From: Umbelopsis ramanniana AG
Taxonomy: Eukaryota; Mucoromycota; Umbelopsidomycetes; Umbelopsidales; Umbelopsidaceae
Reading direction: 5' to 3'
Assembly: GCF_025399195.1 (NCBI RefSeq)
Contig: NW_026252107.1
Span: 62,001 to 126,000 of the forward strand
Length of the DNA: 64,000 nucleotides
Part shown: piece by piece, positions 44,840 through 56,900 of the stretch
How positions within the stretch are numbered: position 1 is the stretch's first letter
How the letters are laid out: every line of letters begins with the position of its first letter
Made by a program: the position numbers and the translations under genes
The notes under the pieces: generated by a model
Told to the model about the DNA's origin: nothing
What the model saw: the letters and a program-made list of their open reading frames with translations, nothing else
Databases searched by the model: none

Positions 44840-45581
44840 ATGGTAAGTTGTAGTTGACAAGAATCTTGCCGAATAACCGACTTGATACTAATGTTCTCTT
44901 TCTCTATGGTTCATTACCTGCTTCACTAACAGTCCGTAAGTAAATTCAATGTTTCGTACCTAACGCCCCATTCAAACCCGACTTGTCATTGATCCACATT
45001 TTCCTTAGTACTTTCTACCCCATTTAACTAATGGCTGGCAAGTCGATCAAGCCATTTTGTCGGAAGAAGACCGTGTTGTTATCATTCGCTTCGGCCATGA
45101 CTGGGATCCAACTTGTATGAAGATGGACGAGACGCTGTACGGTGTTGCTGAAAGAGTCAAGAACTTTGCCGTCATATACCTTGTCGATATTACTGAAGTA
45201 CCCGACTTTAACAAAGTAAAGTGTCATGTCCAAATTTATTTTCTGTCGTCATTTTCTGTGCTTCATGTTCTCAACGATCTCCTTTTTCGCAGATGTACGA
45301 ATTGTACGATCCTTGTACTGTCATGTTCTTCTACCGAAACAAACATATCATGATAGATTTGGGAACTGGTAACAACAACAAGATCAATTGGGCAATGGAT
45401 GATAAGCAGGAGATGATTGACGTTATTGAGGTATGTATACTATCACTGATTTCGTTGCCAAGCTGCTTCCTTGTGACTAACTGTTTGATCTCATGTTAAT
45501 TAGATCGTTTACCGTGGTGCCAGAAAAGGTCGTGGTCTGGTGGTATCTCTTAAAGACTATTCAACGAAATACAAATATTAA
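44840..45581 (+). CDS. DIB1: U5 snRNP protein Dib1/Dim1 (thioredoxin-like)
   Basis: The 15-kDa thioredoxin-fold subunit of the U4/U6.U5 tri-snRNP. The 142-residue sequence is nearly invariant in eukaryotes: LPHLTNGWQVDQAI, EEDRVVIIRFGHDWDPTCMK, KNFAVIYLVDITEVPDFNKM, YELYDPCTVMFFYRNKHIMI, DLGTGNNNKINWAMDDKQEM, VYRGARKGRGLVVSLKDYST. The 5' end is unusual: the ATG (44840-44842) is directly followed by a gtaagt intron, codon 2 (TCC, 44933-44935) stands alone between a perfect acceptor (aacag) and a perfect donor (gtaagt), and coding resumes at 45009. This gives MSYFLPHL, matching the conserved MSYMLPHL. Further introns lie near 45216-45293 and 45431-45503. Confidence 0.95.
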
Positions 45582-45738
45582 TAGTAGAAAGACGAAACGA
45601 TGGTATTCAAATTACCAATTAAAACTGTACAAAAGAAGGGCAATGAAATAATTTAAAAAAAGAATCCAAAAAGTAGAAATGTGTGATGCATTGGTTGGGA
45701 ATCCATGGTATTTGGACCTATCAGGCTGTGAAAAGGTG

Positions 45739-46380
45739 TTATTCTATATTGTTTGACAGCTCATCAGCATGTAGGGTATCCAATTTAATGCTTCGTAGTC
45801 GCTCGACCTTTTTCTCTACTTGCTCCATACCAAACAAGGACGGATTGCGTTTCCATTCGTACCATGTGGCGATTTCAAACGTTCGACCCATACGATTGGC
45901 GAGTCTCACTTCGTTGCGGTGTCCATGTGTAGACTTCTCCATGATGATGACCTCTTCTTCCTCATCCTTTTCCCTTAGGTAGAGCGGCTTTCGCCAGCAA
46001 TTGATCTTGCTTTCATCCACAGGTAGCCATAGAGCCAGTCGTATCCATTCTTTGCCAAGGTACGATTGCTTTAGTCGCTGAGTCCGCATCTGAGTTTTCA
46101 CTCTAGTCAAAGCCCTCGATAGCGAACTTGCTTCAGATGTCACCTGAGAGTTGGTGCCAGTATTAAGGGCTGCAGCAGCAGCAGGGATTAAATCTGCAAG
46201 TGACACAGTGTTTCTTCGATTAAGGGTTGCTTTGCTGGCTTTAAAGTGGATGGTTTTATATTGTGGAGAATGGCTGGCTGCTTGGTCGTTTTCTTTGATG
46301 TCAAGTTGTTCGATGGTGCTGACATCATGGCTGACATGGTCAGTACTTTGCTTTTCTGCAAATGCATCTGCAGCTATCAT
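45739..46380 (-). CDS. Conserved-looking protein of unknown function, 213 residues
   Basis: A single ORF from ATG 46380. The first ~60 residues are polar and Ser/Gln-rich. The middle has an Ala-rich helix (LADLIPAAAAALNT) and a basic amphipathic helix (SSLSRALTRVKTQMRTQRLK). A globular core is probable at about 120-200: YLGKEWIRLALWLPVDESKI, then WRKPLYLREKDEEEEVIIME and RMGRTFEIATWYEWKRNP. The C-terminus is a coiled helix (MEQVEKKVERLRSIKLDTL). No domain was recognised. It lies 55 bp after the stop of the RasGEF gene, on the same strand, so splicing into that gene is conceivable (donor gtgtaa is weak). A separate gene seems more likely. Confidence 0.55.
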   Translation of the reverse strand: MIAADAFAEKQSTDHVSHDVSTIEQLDIKENDQAASHSPQYKTIHFKASKATLNRRNTVSLADLIPAAAAALNTGTNSQVTSEASSLSRALTRVKTQMRTQRLKQSYLGKEWIRLALWLPVDESKINCWRKPLYLREKDEEEEVIIMEKSTHGHRNEVRLANRMGRTFEIATWYEWKRNPSLFGMEQVEKKVERLRSIKLDTLHADELSNNIE

Positions 46381-46435
46381 ATGTACAAGAGCCTTAGATG
46401 GTTGTGGGTTTTATTGAAATGATGTTAATATGTTT

Positions 46436-49400
46436 TTACACGCGAAACCAGAGATCTCGGAGTCTATTGGAGCTTGCCGCCGCTTTTAGCCGTGGTTCAA
46501 TAGCTGTCGATTGCCGGAATTGCTCCTGCGGGGAACAGAAAGGTTTCAAAAACGTCACGTTAGCTAACAGACAAATATGGAGTCTCCTCACAACACGCCA
46601 GCCACCTACATCTTCATTCATTAGTTCCGTTTCTGCAATGAAGCCAAGTATTCTTGCATCAGGTTGTATGCTGAATTTTGGTTCTTGGAATCGTATCATT
46701 GCCAAAATTGTGTCTCCCATTAAACGAAATTTTTCCCAATGGATGGTGCCATCCATTTTAAAGTCCTTGTTGGCCTCTGCCAACGACAATAAATCCTGAT
46801 TATGTATTCCTCTGTTACCCACATGTTAGTGTTGTGCGTCAATCAATAAAAGTGCTATAGAGCCAAACTTACAAGTACGGGATTCCAGGTGCCTCTGAGG
46901 CCTTAAGGGCAAGTCGATACGATCCAAATGATCGGTCGGTGCTCATTAGTCTCTCTAAGCTCTGGAATTGTTTATATATCTTTTTCACCGACACCCAATC
47001 CCGTGTATGCCGTAGTCGAAGTACGGCGGCACTATTAATGCCAGCGAGTACGGCCATTAACGTATTATAGTTGTTGCGATTTCGCAATGCCTGTCACAGA
47101 GAAAGAATAGTTTTAAATCGGTTTTCTTTCCCTTGGCATGATATCTTGGAAAATTCAACTCACTACTGCGACATGCATTAACTTTTCCAATACTTTTCCT
47201 CGTCGACTCAACTTTGGCTGGGTCACAATCATGGTCGACACCCAGGCCGATATAAAATTGAAATGTGCGATCGAAGCAAGCACTGGACAAGATGCGTGTT
47301 GACTATTGAAGGTTGGTGTGAACGACTCTTTGGAGACCGGTGATTTAATTTGGTCCAAAGAAGATATCGATGTTGAATACTGCCTTCTTGCTTTGGTTGA
47401 CCAGACGTTTCTAATGAGTTGCCGCGGCTGTCATTTCAGAATGAGATCATGGTGAGCACACCGCTGTTACTTTACAGTTTTGTCGTTAGCCCATTAACGA
47501 AAGCTAAACAAACCTTAATGCGATAAAAGAGTTCCGCCTCAATCCAGGTTAATTGGTCTGCTAGCGCATCATCTGAAAAACTTGTAAACGTCTTAAAGTA
47601 TAACTGAGCCACGTCCTTCTCCTGCCTTGTAGCACCACCTGCAATTGTACTCATTATACTTGCAGCCGAAGAATTAGGCCCATGTCGGGTATGGGTATCA
47701 ATGTTGATAAGGCCACCAGCAAATTCTGGTTGCCATTTGTTTTTGTCGTATATTACATCTTGCTTGGGCTTCACCGGTTCCTGATACCGCGGCGGTGGAA
47801 CACCATGCGTGGGAGGGGCGGTACGCTTTTTCTGAGGGTGGACCACGTTACTAATGGACTTTGGTGGCGGATCTGGTCTTTGCTTTCGATTTCCATCGTC
47901 GTTGTTTCCAAATTTTGCATGATCAACATCCATGGATTGTAAAACCGGAGAATGTAGGTCGAGAAATTGTTCAGAGTCAAAGGACCCAATATAACCACTG
48001 TCCTTTTTCCCGAGCGGTATCGTACTGGGCGTATAAAAAGTGGCTGGAGTAGATGGATCTGGGGCGGAATCTTCAATATCATACAATCCCCATCGTGTGT
48101 CAGGGTCGCCCGATAACGGCTCACGAATGATGAGCGGCGCCAATTCATCACACATGGGTCGGAGGTCCGCATGTTGAGAAAGTTGGTCTAGATGCAACAT
48201 CATTAATTTCCTCGTATGGGCGCTACAGAAGTCGCCCCAGTATGTTGATAACCATTGACAAAAAAAGTGATGAATTCTGTAAGGGATGGTTTAGTTGTCA
48301 TGTGCTTACAACGTGTTTCCCAACGCCGCCTATAGCATGAAAAAATCATGATGCCATCCGCTTGAACACAAAAAAAATAAAAATTTATGGGCTATCTCAC
48401 GTACTTTTGTTGTTGGGGAGTCGGCAGCTTGGTGGCATCCATTTCGCTCGCAAATCTATCAATTTCATACGTGTAAGAGAATAAACTGCATGACATAAGC
48501 ACATCACTCCCATAGCGGTGATACCTTTCCGTAAGCATCTCGGCTAATTCCCTTGGCTTCATAAAGCGGCGAAAGAATGTCATAAACACCAGCATGAACT
48601 TCTCATCTGTACATGTGAAAAGATAATGAGTTGATGCTCTACTAAGCTGATAAAAGTTTATTGCACCCTTCATTGTGTACTTACCTGACGGCGGACCATT
48701 GACCTGTGTTAACCGATCTATAATATCCTCTATAGTCATGCCTGGACTAAAAGATTCCCTGTGTAACCATCAATCCGGTTGGTGGATGATTACTTATTTA
48801 TTAACACTAACATAAACAAAAGCTGTACTTACCCACTGTCTTTTGAACTTCGTTTGTTGCGCTTAGCATCGTTCACGCCCATATTTGATGATATATGGCT
48901 CATTGGTTCGATATGTGGGTACTGTTCTGAGACAGAGGGTTGAAGTGTTGTGGGTAAGCTCGGGAGAGGCTTAAAGGATGGTGATGGTACGTTTGCGGTG
49001 GGATCGAATGTGCTCTGAGTAGGCGCATACACAAAGCCTGGAGTAGGGTGAGAAGTAAAAGTTGGTGAGAGACGATTGGAAGAAAGAGAAGAATTAGGCG
49101 TGCGCTCGCCATTTGTGAGGTAATCATTTCGGTTCCGAGTGGAAGGCATCGATTTCGACGCTCGTGGACGAGGTGACTGCATCACGTCAACGGGATAGCG
49201 TCGCTGATGATCGGGCGGAGAAGATGCAGTGCGGAAACTAGGCGAATTCTTGGGGCTCTGTTTTCCGTGACTGGAGGAGATTGGAGGCGGCTTTGTGAAG
49301 GCTCCAGCATTGCCCTTGGTACCTATTCTGATGATGGGTTCGCCAGCAAATCGTCGTTCCCTCAACGTTAAAGGATTTCTGGCGGAAAGTTGATTGTTGC

Positions 49401-50357
49401 TTATCCAATCTGAGGTGGATTTCATCTTATTCATGTTGACGTCTGGTCGCTTACTGGCACACGATAGTACAATATTAGCACATATTTCAATCAGGCGACG
49501 TGAGCAGTGAAGTGAAAAGGTATTGAATTCGGAAAAAGGAGCGTTGAAAAGTTTTCCAAGATTGGTTGCTAAATGAGCATCGACTTGGCGCAAGGCGGTT
49601 AAATCTGATTTGAGCCCCAGCAAAAACAATGGTATCTGCAGCGAATGGAATAAATCTATTTTTGTTTTTAACAAGGTAAACGAAAAGGGAAAAAACATTA
49701 GGGACGTCCGTTCAAGCAAGTGTGGCTATGATTAGACTCCAAGGGAAAAAATTCCTTACTGAGCAAATCAGGAAGGCAGTCCATCGAGTCCTTGTTTGTT
49801 AAATCGAAACAGATAAGGCCTCCATCCACCTTTGGCGTATCCTACATTGTCATTGTTTCAACAAAATAAAGAAGTTCTCAGTATAATGTCCATCGAAACT
49901 TCAAGCTGTGCTAGTGGCAGTAAATGACTGACTTTAGGGAGCTGTAAGGGATCGACTGAGGTATCGAACTTGTCAATACTGAGCTCAACTAGTTCGACAG
50001 GATACGACATATCTTCTATACTCAACGTGTGCACTACTCTTTGGTCATCTGAAAACGTTGTATGGTTAGCCAAAGTTTTCGTACATTAGCAATCGTCGCA
50101 TGGAAACGCTGTGTTACTGGAGGTGACTGTCTCGGCTATACGCAGCTTGTGGTGAGCTAATTTGATCAAAGCGGATTTTCCAACATTGGGAGCCCCCGAG
50201 ACAACAATTACAAAAGGTTTCTTAGGTGTGGTATCCTGCACGTCTGATATATGCTTATGATCAATGTTGTTTGCCGATGACAACTAGGCGTTCGAAAAAA
50301 AAAACAAAAAGTTACAAGCTGGAGGTTAGCTTCTCGCTTTGAAACATTTTTCTGCAT
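46436..50357 (-). CDS. Fusion of small-GTPase-like domain with RasGEF
   Basis: About twelve exons. The N-terminal part reads as a degenerate Ras-like GTPase. G1 is FVIVVSGAPNVGKSALIKLA. A spliced exon gives NDQRVVHTLSIEDMSYPVEL, then GGLICFDLTNKDSMDCLPDL. The G4 region is IPLFLLGLKSDLTALRQ, with LKSD where NKxD is usual, and G5 resembles FSLHCSRRLIEIC. A ~280-residue Ser/Pro linker (ISSSHGKQSPKNSPSF) leads to RasGEF_N (TIEDIIDRLTQVNGPPSDEK, FMLVFMTFFRRFMKP). A second linker is followed by the catalytic RasGEF domain: ASIAHFNFISAWVSTMIV, HVAVALRNRNNYNTLMAVLA, GIPYLGIHNQDLLSLAEANK. The 5' end is uncertain: the P-loop exon has no in-frame ATG, and ATG 50357 with a short intron is one solution. 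The role is probably Ras or Rap activation. Confidence 0.8.
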
Positions 50358-51048
50358 CGGGCCGGCAACGGACGCAGATCATAGCAAGTTTAAATGGTGG
50401 CTAAAGCTTTTTGGAAATGCAAACCTTTGAAGTCGCTGTAGATAAAGTTGTCAAAGGTGAAAGGCTTTGCTTGTCTCGAAAGGCATCGACAGACTTGACC
50501 TTTCTAACCGAGTCGGGAGAACAAGTAGTGTATGTGGTCAGTGCGTCGTGTCGCCACATAAAAAGCCGAGCACGGTTGAAACGTTGGGGAAGATAACAGA
50601 CGACGGGGAGAGGGAAGAGGAAAAAGGATGAGGGATGTAAGGAGATCCTAATATTCAAGCTGGCGAAATATCTGGGCGGAAAAGAAAAATGCTGGTCCAT
50701 CCAACCCACCACTGTGCAAACAAGGGGGCCCACGCGTGTGGTTTATTTTCGTTGTGGAAGATCTTTCTTTAAGCTGAGGCAAGCTTCTTTTTGAAAGGAT
50801 GTATGTCATTCATTGCTTATCTGTAGATCAAAGAACTTTTTTATAAAACATCGTCTTCTATCAGTGAGTGAATACCTTTGGTTCATTTTGCCCTGCCGCC
50901 CGCCCTCTTTCCTTCCGCCTATGGCCAACGATTTCTTGCCCGCGCCCAACTCTTGCTTGCGGACTTGATATTTTTGGCTGTCCCAGCTTCCCAGGTCGGC
51001 TCGAGCTTCTGAAATTCAATTTTTGCAGTAGTATTCGATCCAATATTC
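50358..51048. other. Divergent intergenic region, RasGEF and USP promoters
   Basis: About 690 bp between divergent genes. A plus-strand run near 50411-50596 and its minus counterpart are open but have no recognisable content. A pyrimidine-rich stretch near 50880-50920 may be the core promoter or leader of the USP gene. Confidence 0.4.
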
Positions 51049-53447
51049 ATGACATCCTCTAATTACCAGCTACCAGCAATTGCTGCTGTGGCAGGCTTGG
51101 CTATTGCTGCAAGTACTCTTGCTCTATCTTCTTCTCCACGATCGGTGGAACAAAGAAGAAGAAAACGACGCATCAAGTCAAAGCTTCAACGAGGTAAGGA
51201 CTGGCTTACGAATTACCCTCCGCCCCCATGTCGGCACGAATCTACTCCCTCACGTTCCCATCTGACATACTTTTACCTTATAGAACGAGAAGGAAAATAT
51301 ATTTTAGGACTCATCAACTCTGGGAACTCTTGCTTCTTGAATTCTGTGTTGCAGGTAAGGAAGCTGATCTGTTCTCCACTAATCCCAGCTATTCTACACG
51401 TTCGCTTTTTACTTATGCAACGTTTTATTAGGCTCTTGCTACCCTACCGTCTCTTAGATCTTACTTGGTATGATTTGTACATATTCCATTATACATCACT
51501 CCTGCATATCTATATCTTACTGTTCATAGGCCGAGCGAGTTGATGACCCAGGCGACGAGGCTGTTGTAGCCATACCCCCTCAAAACCGCGATTTCATATT
51601 GGCTTCAGTCGCCTATGCATTGTATCAAACTATTGAAGGTAAGCAAGAAAGCACCTGAATTATGATCTTTCTGCAGTAAAGATGCCGTCATTTTCTCACT
51701 ATCATCTTTATTTTATGTTTTTTAAAATGTATATTATGCTAGTGCTAAATAAGCCACTCTCGAAGCCGAAATCTATACTCCCAACTGATATTGTGCAGGC
51801 ACTGGAAAGGAAGACGAACTGTACTATCAGTCGACAACAGCAGGTATGGTGTGCTTTGGATTTGAACAATACTCAACAGAAATAGTTCGGCAACTGAATA
51901 TATGCGACTCCAGGATGCACATGAACTTTTCCAGATTATTACGTCTACATTGACTTCGGAAGAGGAAGAGCAGTACAAGGAGGCACCAACTTCCCTATTC
52001 GATGCCTCCGCCGTGCGAAAATTGGCTCTTGAAAAAAATGTAGGTTTATATTGTCAACGCAGCGCATTACATGAGGTTCACTAGCGTCTAACTGGATGTT
52101 TGATTGAAAAAAGACATTGCCAGTGTCAAATTCGATGCTTGATAGCTTAGAGACCTCATCCATGTCCTCGGTTGGAACACTGGGTTCCATGTGGAGTTCC
52201 TTTTCCGTGACGACGGTTGGCGGCCATTTACGACCCCGGGTACGTCGGCCTCGGAATCCCTTTACGGGATTGGCAGCTAGCAAAGTGAGCTGTTTAAAAT
52301 GCGGTTATACAGCCGCTATCCGACACCATACTTTTGACAACATTTCACTTACTGTTCCACAACTAGTAAGTACCTGCATAGCGATGAGCGATTACAATAC
52401 TGGTTTGTTGTGGTTATTTAGACTTGTTTATCCTAGATATCATGCACTTTGGAAGATTGTTTCAGCCTATATACAAAAGTTGATACATTGACAGATTTTC
52501 AATGTCGTCGCTGTGCGATTACCGACACTATCACAACGCTTAAAAAAGAAATAGAGGCATCCAAGAAGAAGAGTAGAGAAAGTCCAAATGGTAAAGAACC
52601 CACCGCTGCAAAAGTTGCAACTAATGGTGCGAGTGACCGGGTTACCAAATTACAACAAGATATCGAGACTTTGGAACATGCGCTGAGAACAAATGTTGAG
52701 CAACAGCTGGTAAGATTTTGTGCTAGCGAAAGTAGAGAGTAATGTTTGTAGCTAATCCAGTCCTAGCCAAATATTACGTTGACGCCATCTAAACTCCCCA
52801 CCCGAACTACAAAGCAAACTATGTTTGCAAATCCCCCTAGAGCACTATGTTTGCATTTGTCGCGATCGGTGTATCACCCTTCTGGTCATGTTCAAAAAAA
52901 TCACTGTCGTGTTCGATTCTCGGAAGAGATTGACTTGGCACCTTTCACTACCAACGGGTTTTTGAATACCGCTGATCCTCAGTCCTCTTTGTCGACACCT
53001 CAACCGTCGTCGGCCTCTACCAGCCATGACGACTCACAAAACAATGGCAACAGTTACGTCAGTAGCCGAAGAAATTTTGTCTACTTGCGAAATATGGCGC
53101 TGGGACATCGATCTCTTGCTGGTGGAGACGGTCTTAATGTTGCCTTGGGGAAGAAGCCCGTGGATACCTTTCGTCCTAGTTTCTCAATCCCAATACCCAC
53201 CACTCGACCTGTCAAATATCGATTACAAGCTATGATTGTCCACTATGGAAGCCACGATAGCGGCCACTTTGTCACCTTTCGACGCAAGAGACTACCCACT
53301 GGCCATCAAGTCATGCGACCTGGCGAAACCCCGCCTCCTGAGGAACCCAAGTTTTGGCGTGTCAGTGATGATAGCGTTGACGAGGTTGATTTGGCTACTG
53401 TGCTATCCAGTGAAGCCTACATGCTGTTTTATGAGCGAGAGGAGTGA
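51049..53447 (+). CDS. Membrane-anchored ubiquitin-specific protease (Ubp1/USP30-like)
   Basis: Cysteine protease that removes ubiquitin. Start ATG 51049. Residues about 8-27 form a hydrophobic segment ([20 protein letters not shown]) followed by a strongly basic stretch ([16 protein letters not shown]), an N-terminal anchor as in USP30 (mitochondrial outer membrane) or yeast Ubp1 (ER). The Cys box is [19 protein letters not shown]; the QQQDAHELF box is spliced from two exons. Zinc-ribbon cysteines appear in [12 protein letters not shown] and [10 protein letters not shown] coiled-coil insert follows ([12 protein letters not shown]). The His box is [18 protein letters not shown], then [12 protein letters not shown] and [10 protein letters not shown]. 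All catalytic parts are present. About eight introns are used. Confidence 0.9.
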
Positions 53448-53955
53448 AAAGGAAGTTTTAAAAAAATAACACCAATGATCAAGCGTTCAGTTAGCGAAAA
53501 CAAATAATCCCTCCCCCTTTCTTCTCTCTACTGAAGTAGTAGTGTCGTGGTATTTAATTGATATTCTTTGAACAAGAAGCTATAAAACGGAAATGCTTGA
53601 TATATTTAAAGCTTTTACTTCGATTTGAACCTTCCTACACTGCTGCTATTAGCAACAATGCATGATGAAAAATGAAGCCATAGCATTCACCAACCCTCAG
53701 GCCGTTGCGTGTCAATTGTAATGATGCTATAGTTGTATATTTCGTTTATATTTTTCTACTTGGTAACTAAAACATTTTAGAACATACTTTCTCTCTTCCC
53801 TTCATCTTGGAAAGGGAAAAGATGAAAACGTTAGAAAGAAAGAGGTCAAGCTTTGCATATGAGTGGATTATAGAGTATCGTAAAAAAAAGGAGTTTTTGT
53901 GAATGCCATGTGAGGTCAAAAAAAAAGGGGGAGGAAAACATGGAGATCATTTGGT
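53448..53955. other. Convergent 3' intergenic region
   Basis: About 500 bp between the USP stop and the KAP123 stop; both 3' UTRs lie here. The sequence is AT-rich with A-runs near 53880-53890 and 53919-53930. No ORF or RNA gene was recognised. Confidence 0.5.
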
Positions 53956-56900
53956 TTAGAGATATTGTGCCAATTCGCTGGATCGGATGTTGAGGTTAGG
54001 AGATTGAGCATCCAATGCGCGGATAAGTTCAATCATGCTAGCCTTGGTAGGGTCCTTGACTTGACCTTCCTCACCAAGAACCTGAGCGAAGATATGGAGG
54101 AACTGAGGGATATGTCCCATGACAAAGCTGTTGTTAGCTCGGAAAAGAGCGAAGATACACTCAAAGACTGGCTCATTCTCTTCATAGTCACGCTTAAGGG
54201 GAAGTGCAGTGGTGAATGTTGGCAAAACTTGATCGAGAGGGACAGCTTCGGGGTTTCTGAGGATCAAACGAGCAACAGCACCGGCAGCGTTGTCAGTAAC
54301 ATTAGGTAACGTTTGACTCTGGAACAATGGGTACAGAGCTCCCAAAATGGTGTTGTATTGACTTTAGACAAAGGGAAAATAAAAGAGTTAGATTAGGATT
54401 CATTCACCACACTTTTATAGCCATTTTCATGCTTCATACCTGCTAACGTCATATTGGGTGTAGGCAGACAAAACACCAAGGGCATATGCAGCATTACTTC
54501 GGACTTCTTCCTCTTGGTCAGCAGCAGCCTTCAAAAAGAGGGTGAGCAATTGCTCAGTGTGAGGAGTAACGCCACCCTTAATTCCACCAATAACTTCGCC
54601 AAGGCATCCGATAGCCATGGAGCGTTCGGCACCAGTCTTGGTCTTTTTCTGTGATGTAGATAGAGTGTGAGTATGATATACGCTAGGTTTTTATAAGAAA
54701 AACAGTTCGGCTCCTGTCAACTTACGTAGAACTTGGTGATGTGGGGCAAGAATCCGTTAAAGTAGTTAGAGAAACCTTCTCCAATAGCCTGAGCCAAAGC
54801 TCCAACCAAATCAGAAGCAGATCCAACAAGCATTGATTCGTACTCTGCTTGCTCATCTTCGTCAACCAAACCGTCTTCGACTTCGTCCTCTTGTTGGCAC
54901 AAGGCACGCTTCTCGAAGATCTCAAGCAAGTGTTGGCAGATAGGATCAACGTGATCAGCAATAACAGCAGGACCAACCATCTTGATGGTCTCGACGAATT
55001 CTTGGCAGATTTGAACAACCACCATCTTGTCATCCTCTTCATCCCACATCTTCAAAGTGGCAGGTAAGACCAACTTGATCATGCTATCGACGTTCTCATG
55101 GACAGTGTACTTCAAAGGCAAGCCAGGGATCCATTGTGCCGGGCTAGACATGACGTAGAAGGTTTGTAAAAAGGTGAAAAAGCTGTTGGTGACAGCCTTA
55201 CGGACACCTTCAGAAATGTGAGCAGAAAGCAGAACCAGCTCATTCATGGTAGGCTCAACATAGGGCAAGAAAAGAGAGCGAGTGTTCTCAAAGATCTCAC
55301 CGAGAGCATCAGCAGCAATTTCCTTCTCGTCAGCAATGGCAGAGTTGAAGCTGAATGGGCTGAAACCGTCATCATCATCATCAAAATCGCTGGTGGTAAG
55401 ATCGATTTCACCCTCCAAATTGAAGTCATCTTTCTCTTCAGCTTGGCAAGAGGCAATAATGCTAGGCATGATAGTAGGGAGATAGACAGCGAAGTCTTCC
55501 TTAAATACGCGAGCAATAATGGAATAGAAGCAGTATGAGCATTCACGAAGACGAGATGAGTCCAATTGCATTCCCTCGATAGCAAGCTGCATGACATCCT
55601 GAATGTAAGGAGTGAACATCTGAGCACCAACGGCTTCAGCAACAGCACCAGTGGAATCGGTGGCAACACCACGAAGCAATTGCTCATCGTTGCTAGCCTT
55701 CAAGGTCATAAGGTGGCGAAGGCGAGGCATGACTTCAGGGAAGTAAGGTTGGAAAGCTTCACCAGCAGCATGAGCAGCACTTCCAATAGCAGCAGTGACG
55801 GTAGCTTTGGTTTCAGTTTGTGGAGCATTGTCCAAAAGTTGAAGAAGCTTCTCCATGAGCATAGGCAAGTATTGCACAACGTCATCTCCAAGACCTTCAA
55901 GAATAGCATCCAAAGCATTGCAAGCATGCTTGGTGATCTCGGGGTTGGTGTCGTTCATAAGGTTGAACACCAATGGAAGCAAAGTAGAGTGGTTCTCAGC
56001 AACTTCTTGATCAAGTTCCTCGGCGAGGCATCCCAATGCCATACAGGCAGCGCGACGAACGATGATTTCGGAATCCTTAAGTCCATGGCACACAATAGCC
56101 AAGAGATCGTTGAAGTTGGGACGCATGAAATCAGCGCAACCCTCAATGACGACAGCAAAAGCCATCATAGCAGCCTTACGATAGTTGGCATCGGGGTTTT
56201 GCATATAGTTGATAACGTTCTGGAGAACAATGGGGAAGACTTGCTGAGGAGCAATGTTGGTAGCAAGAGAGTTGAGAACCTTGAAAGCGAGCTGATAGAA
56301 AGATCAATGTACAACAAAGATGGTTAGTGACTAAAAGTAATATAACTATAAGAGCACGGTATCACTTACTCTGGATGGAGAATCCTCATCAATGTCTTCG
56401 GGATCCTCTTCAGAACCAATAGGCATGATTCTCTCAATCATAGGACCAACAAGTTTAAGACTGCGAAGCTTGTTCTGCTTGCTGCAAATCCATTTTTCAG
56501 GTTAGAAAGAATTGTTCGTGTCCTAGAGAACAAATGAACTGTGCCAATACATACTAAACAGCTGCCCACATGAGGAAAGACAAGGCCATGACACGAAGAG
56601 AATCATCGATTTCGCGATTACCACCAACATTCAAGAAGAACTCAACAAGTTGTGCAAGATGATTGGAAAGGAGAGGAGTGTCCTGTAGGGTAGCACACAT
56701 CGGCATTAGCTGATTGGATCTATACGAGCATGGTAAACAAGATTCTGCACTCACCAGCATAAGTAGGGTGTCGAAAACTTCAAAGCCCTTTCCGGCATTC
56801 TCTTCGTCGCTTTCGGCCAGGCACTGCTCGAGAACATTGACCATACCGGGAACCATCTCTCTAAACATACGCTGTACAACCAGGTAAGCTTTTTAAGTTC

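Noticed and set aside
55566-56327. 253-codon plus-strand ORF
   Set aside because: It lies antisense to well-conserved HEAT-repeat exons of KAP123. Its length is explained by the codon usage of the gene on the other strand, and its sequence has no recognisable domain.
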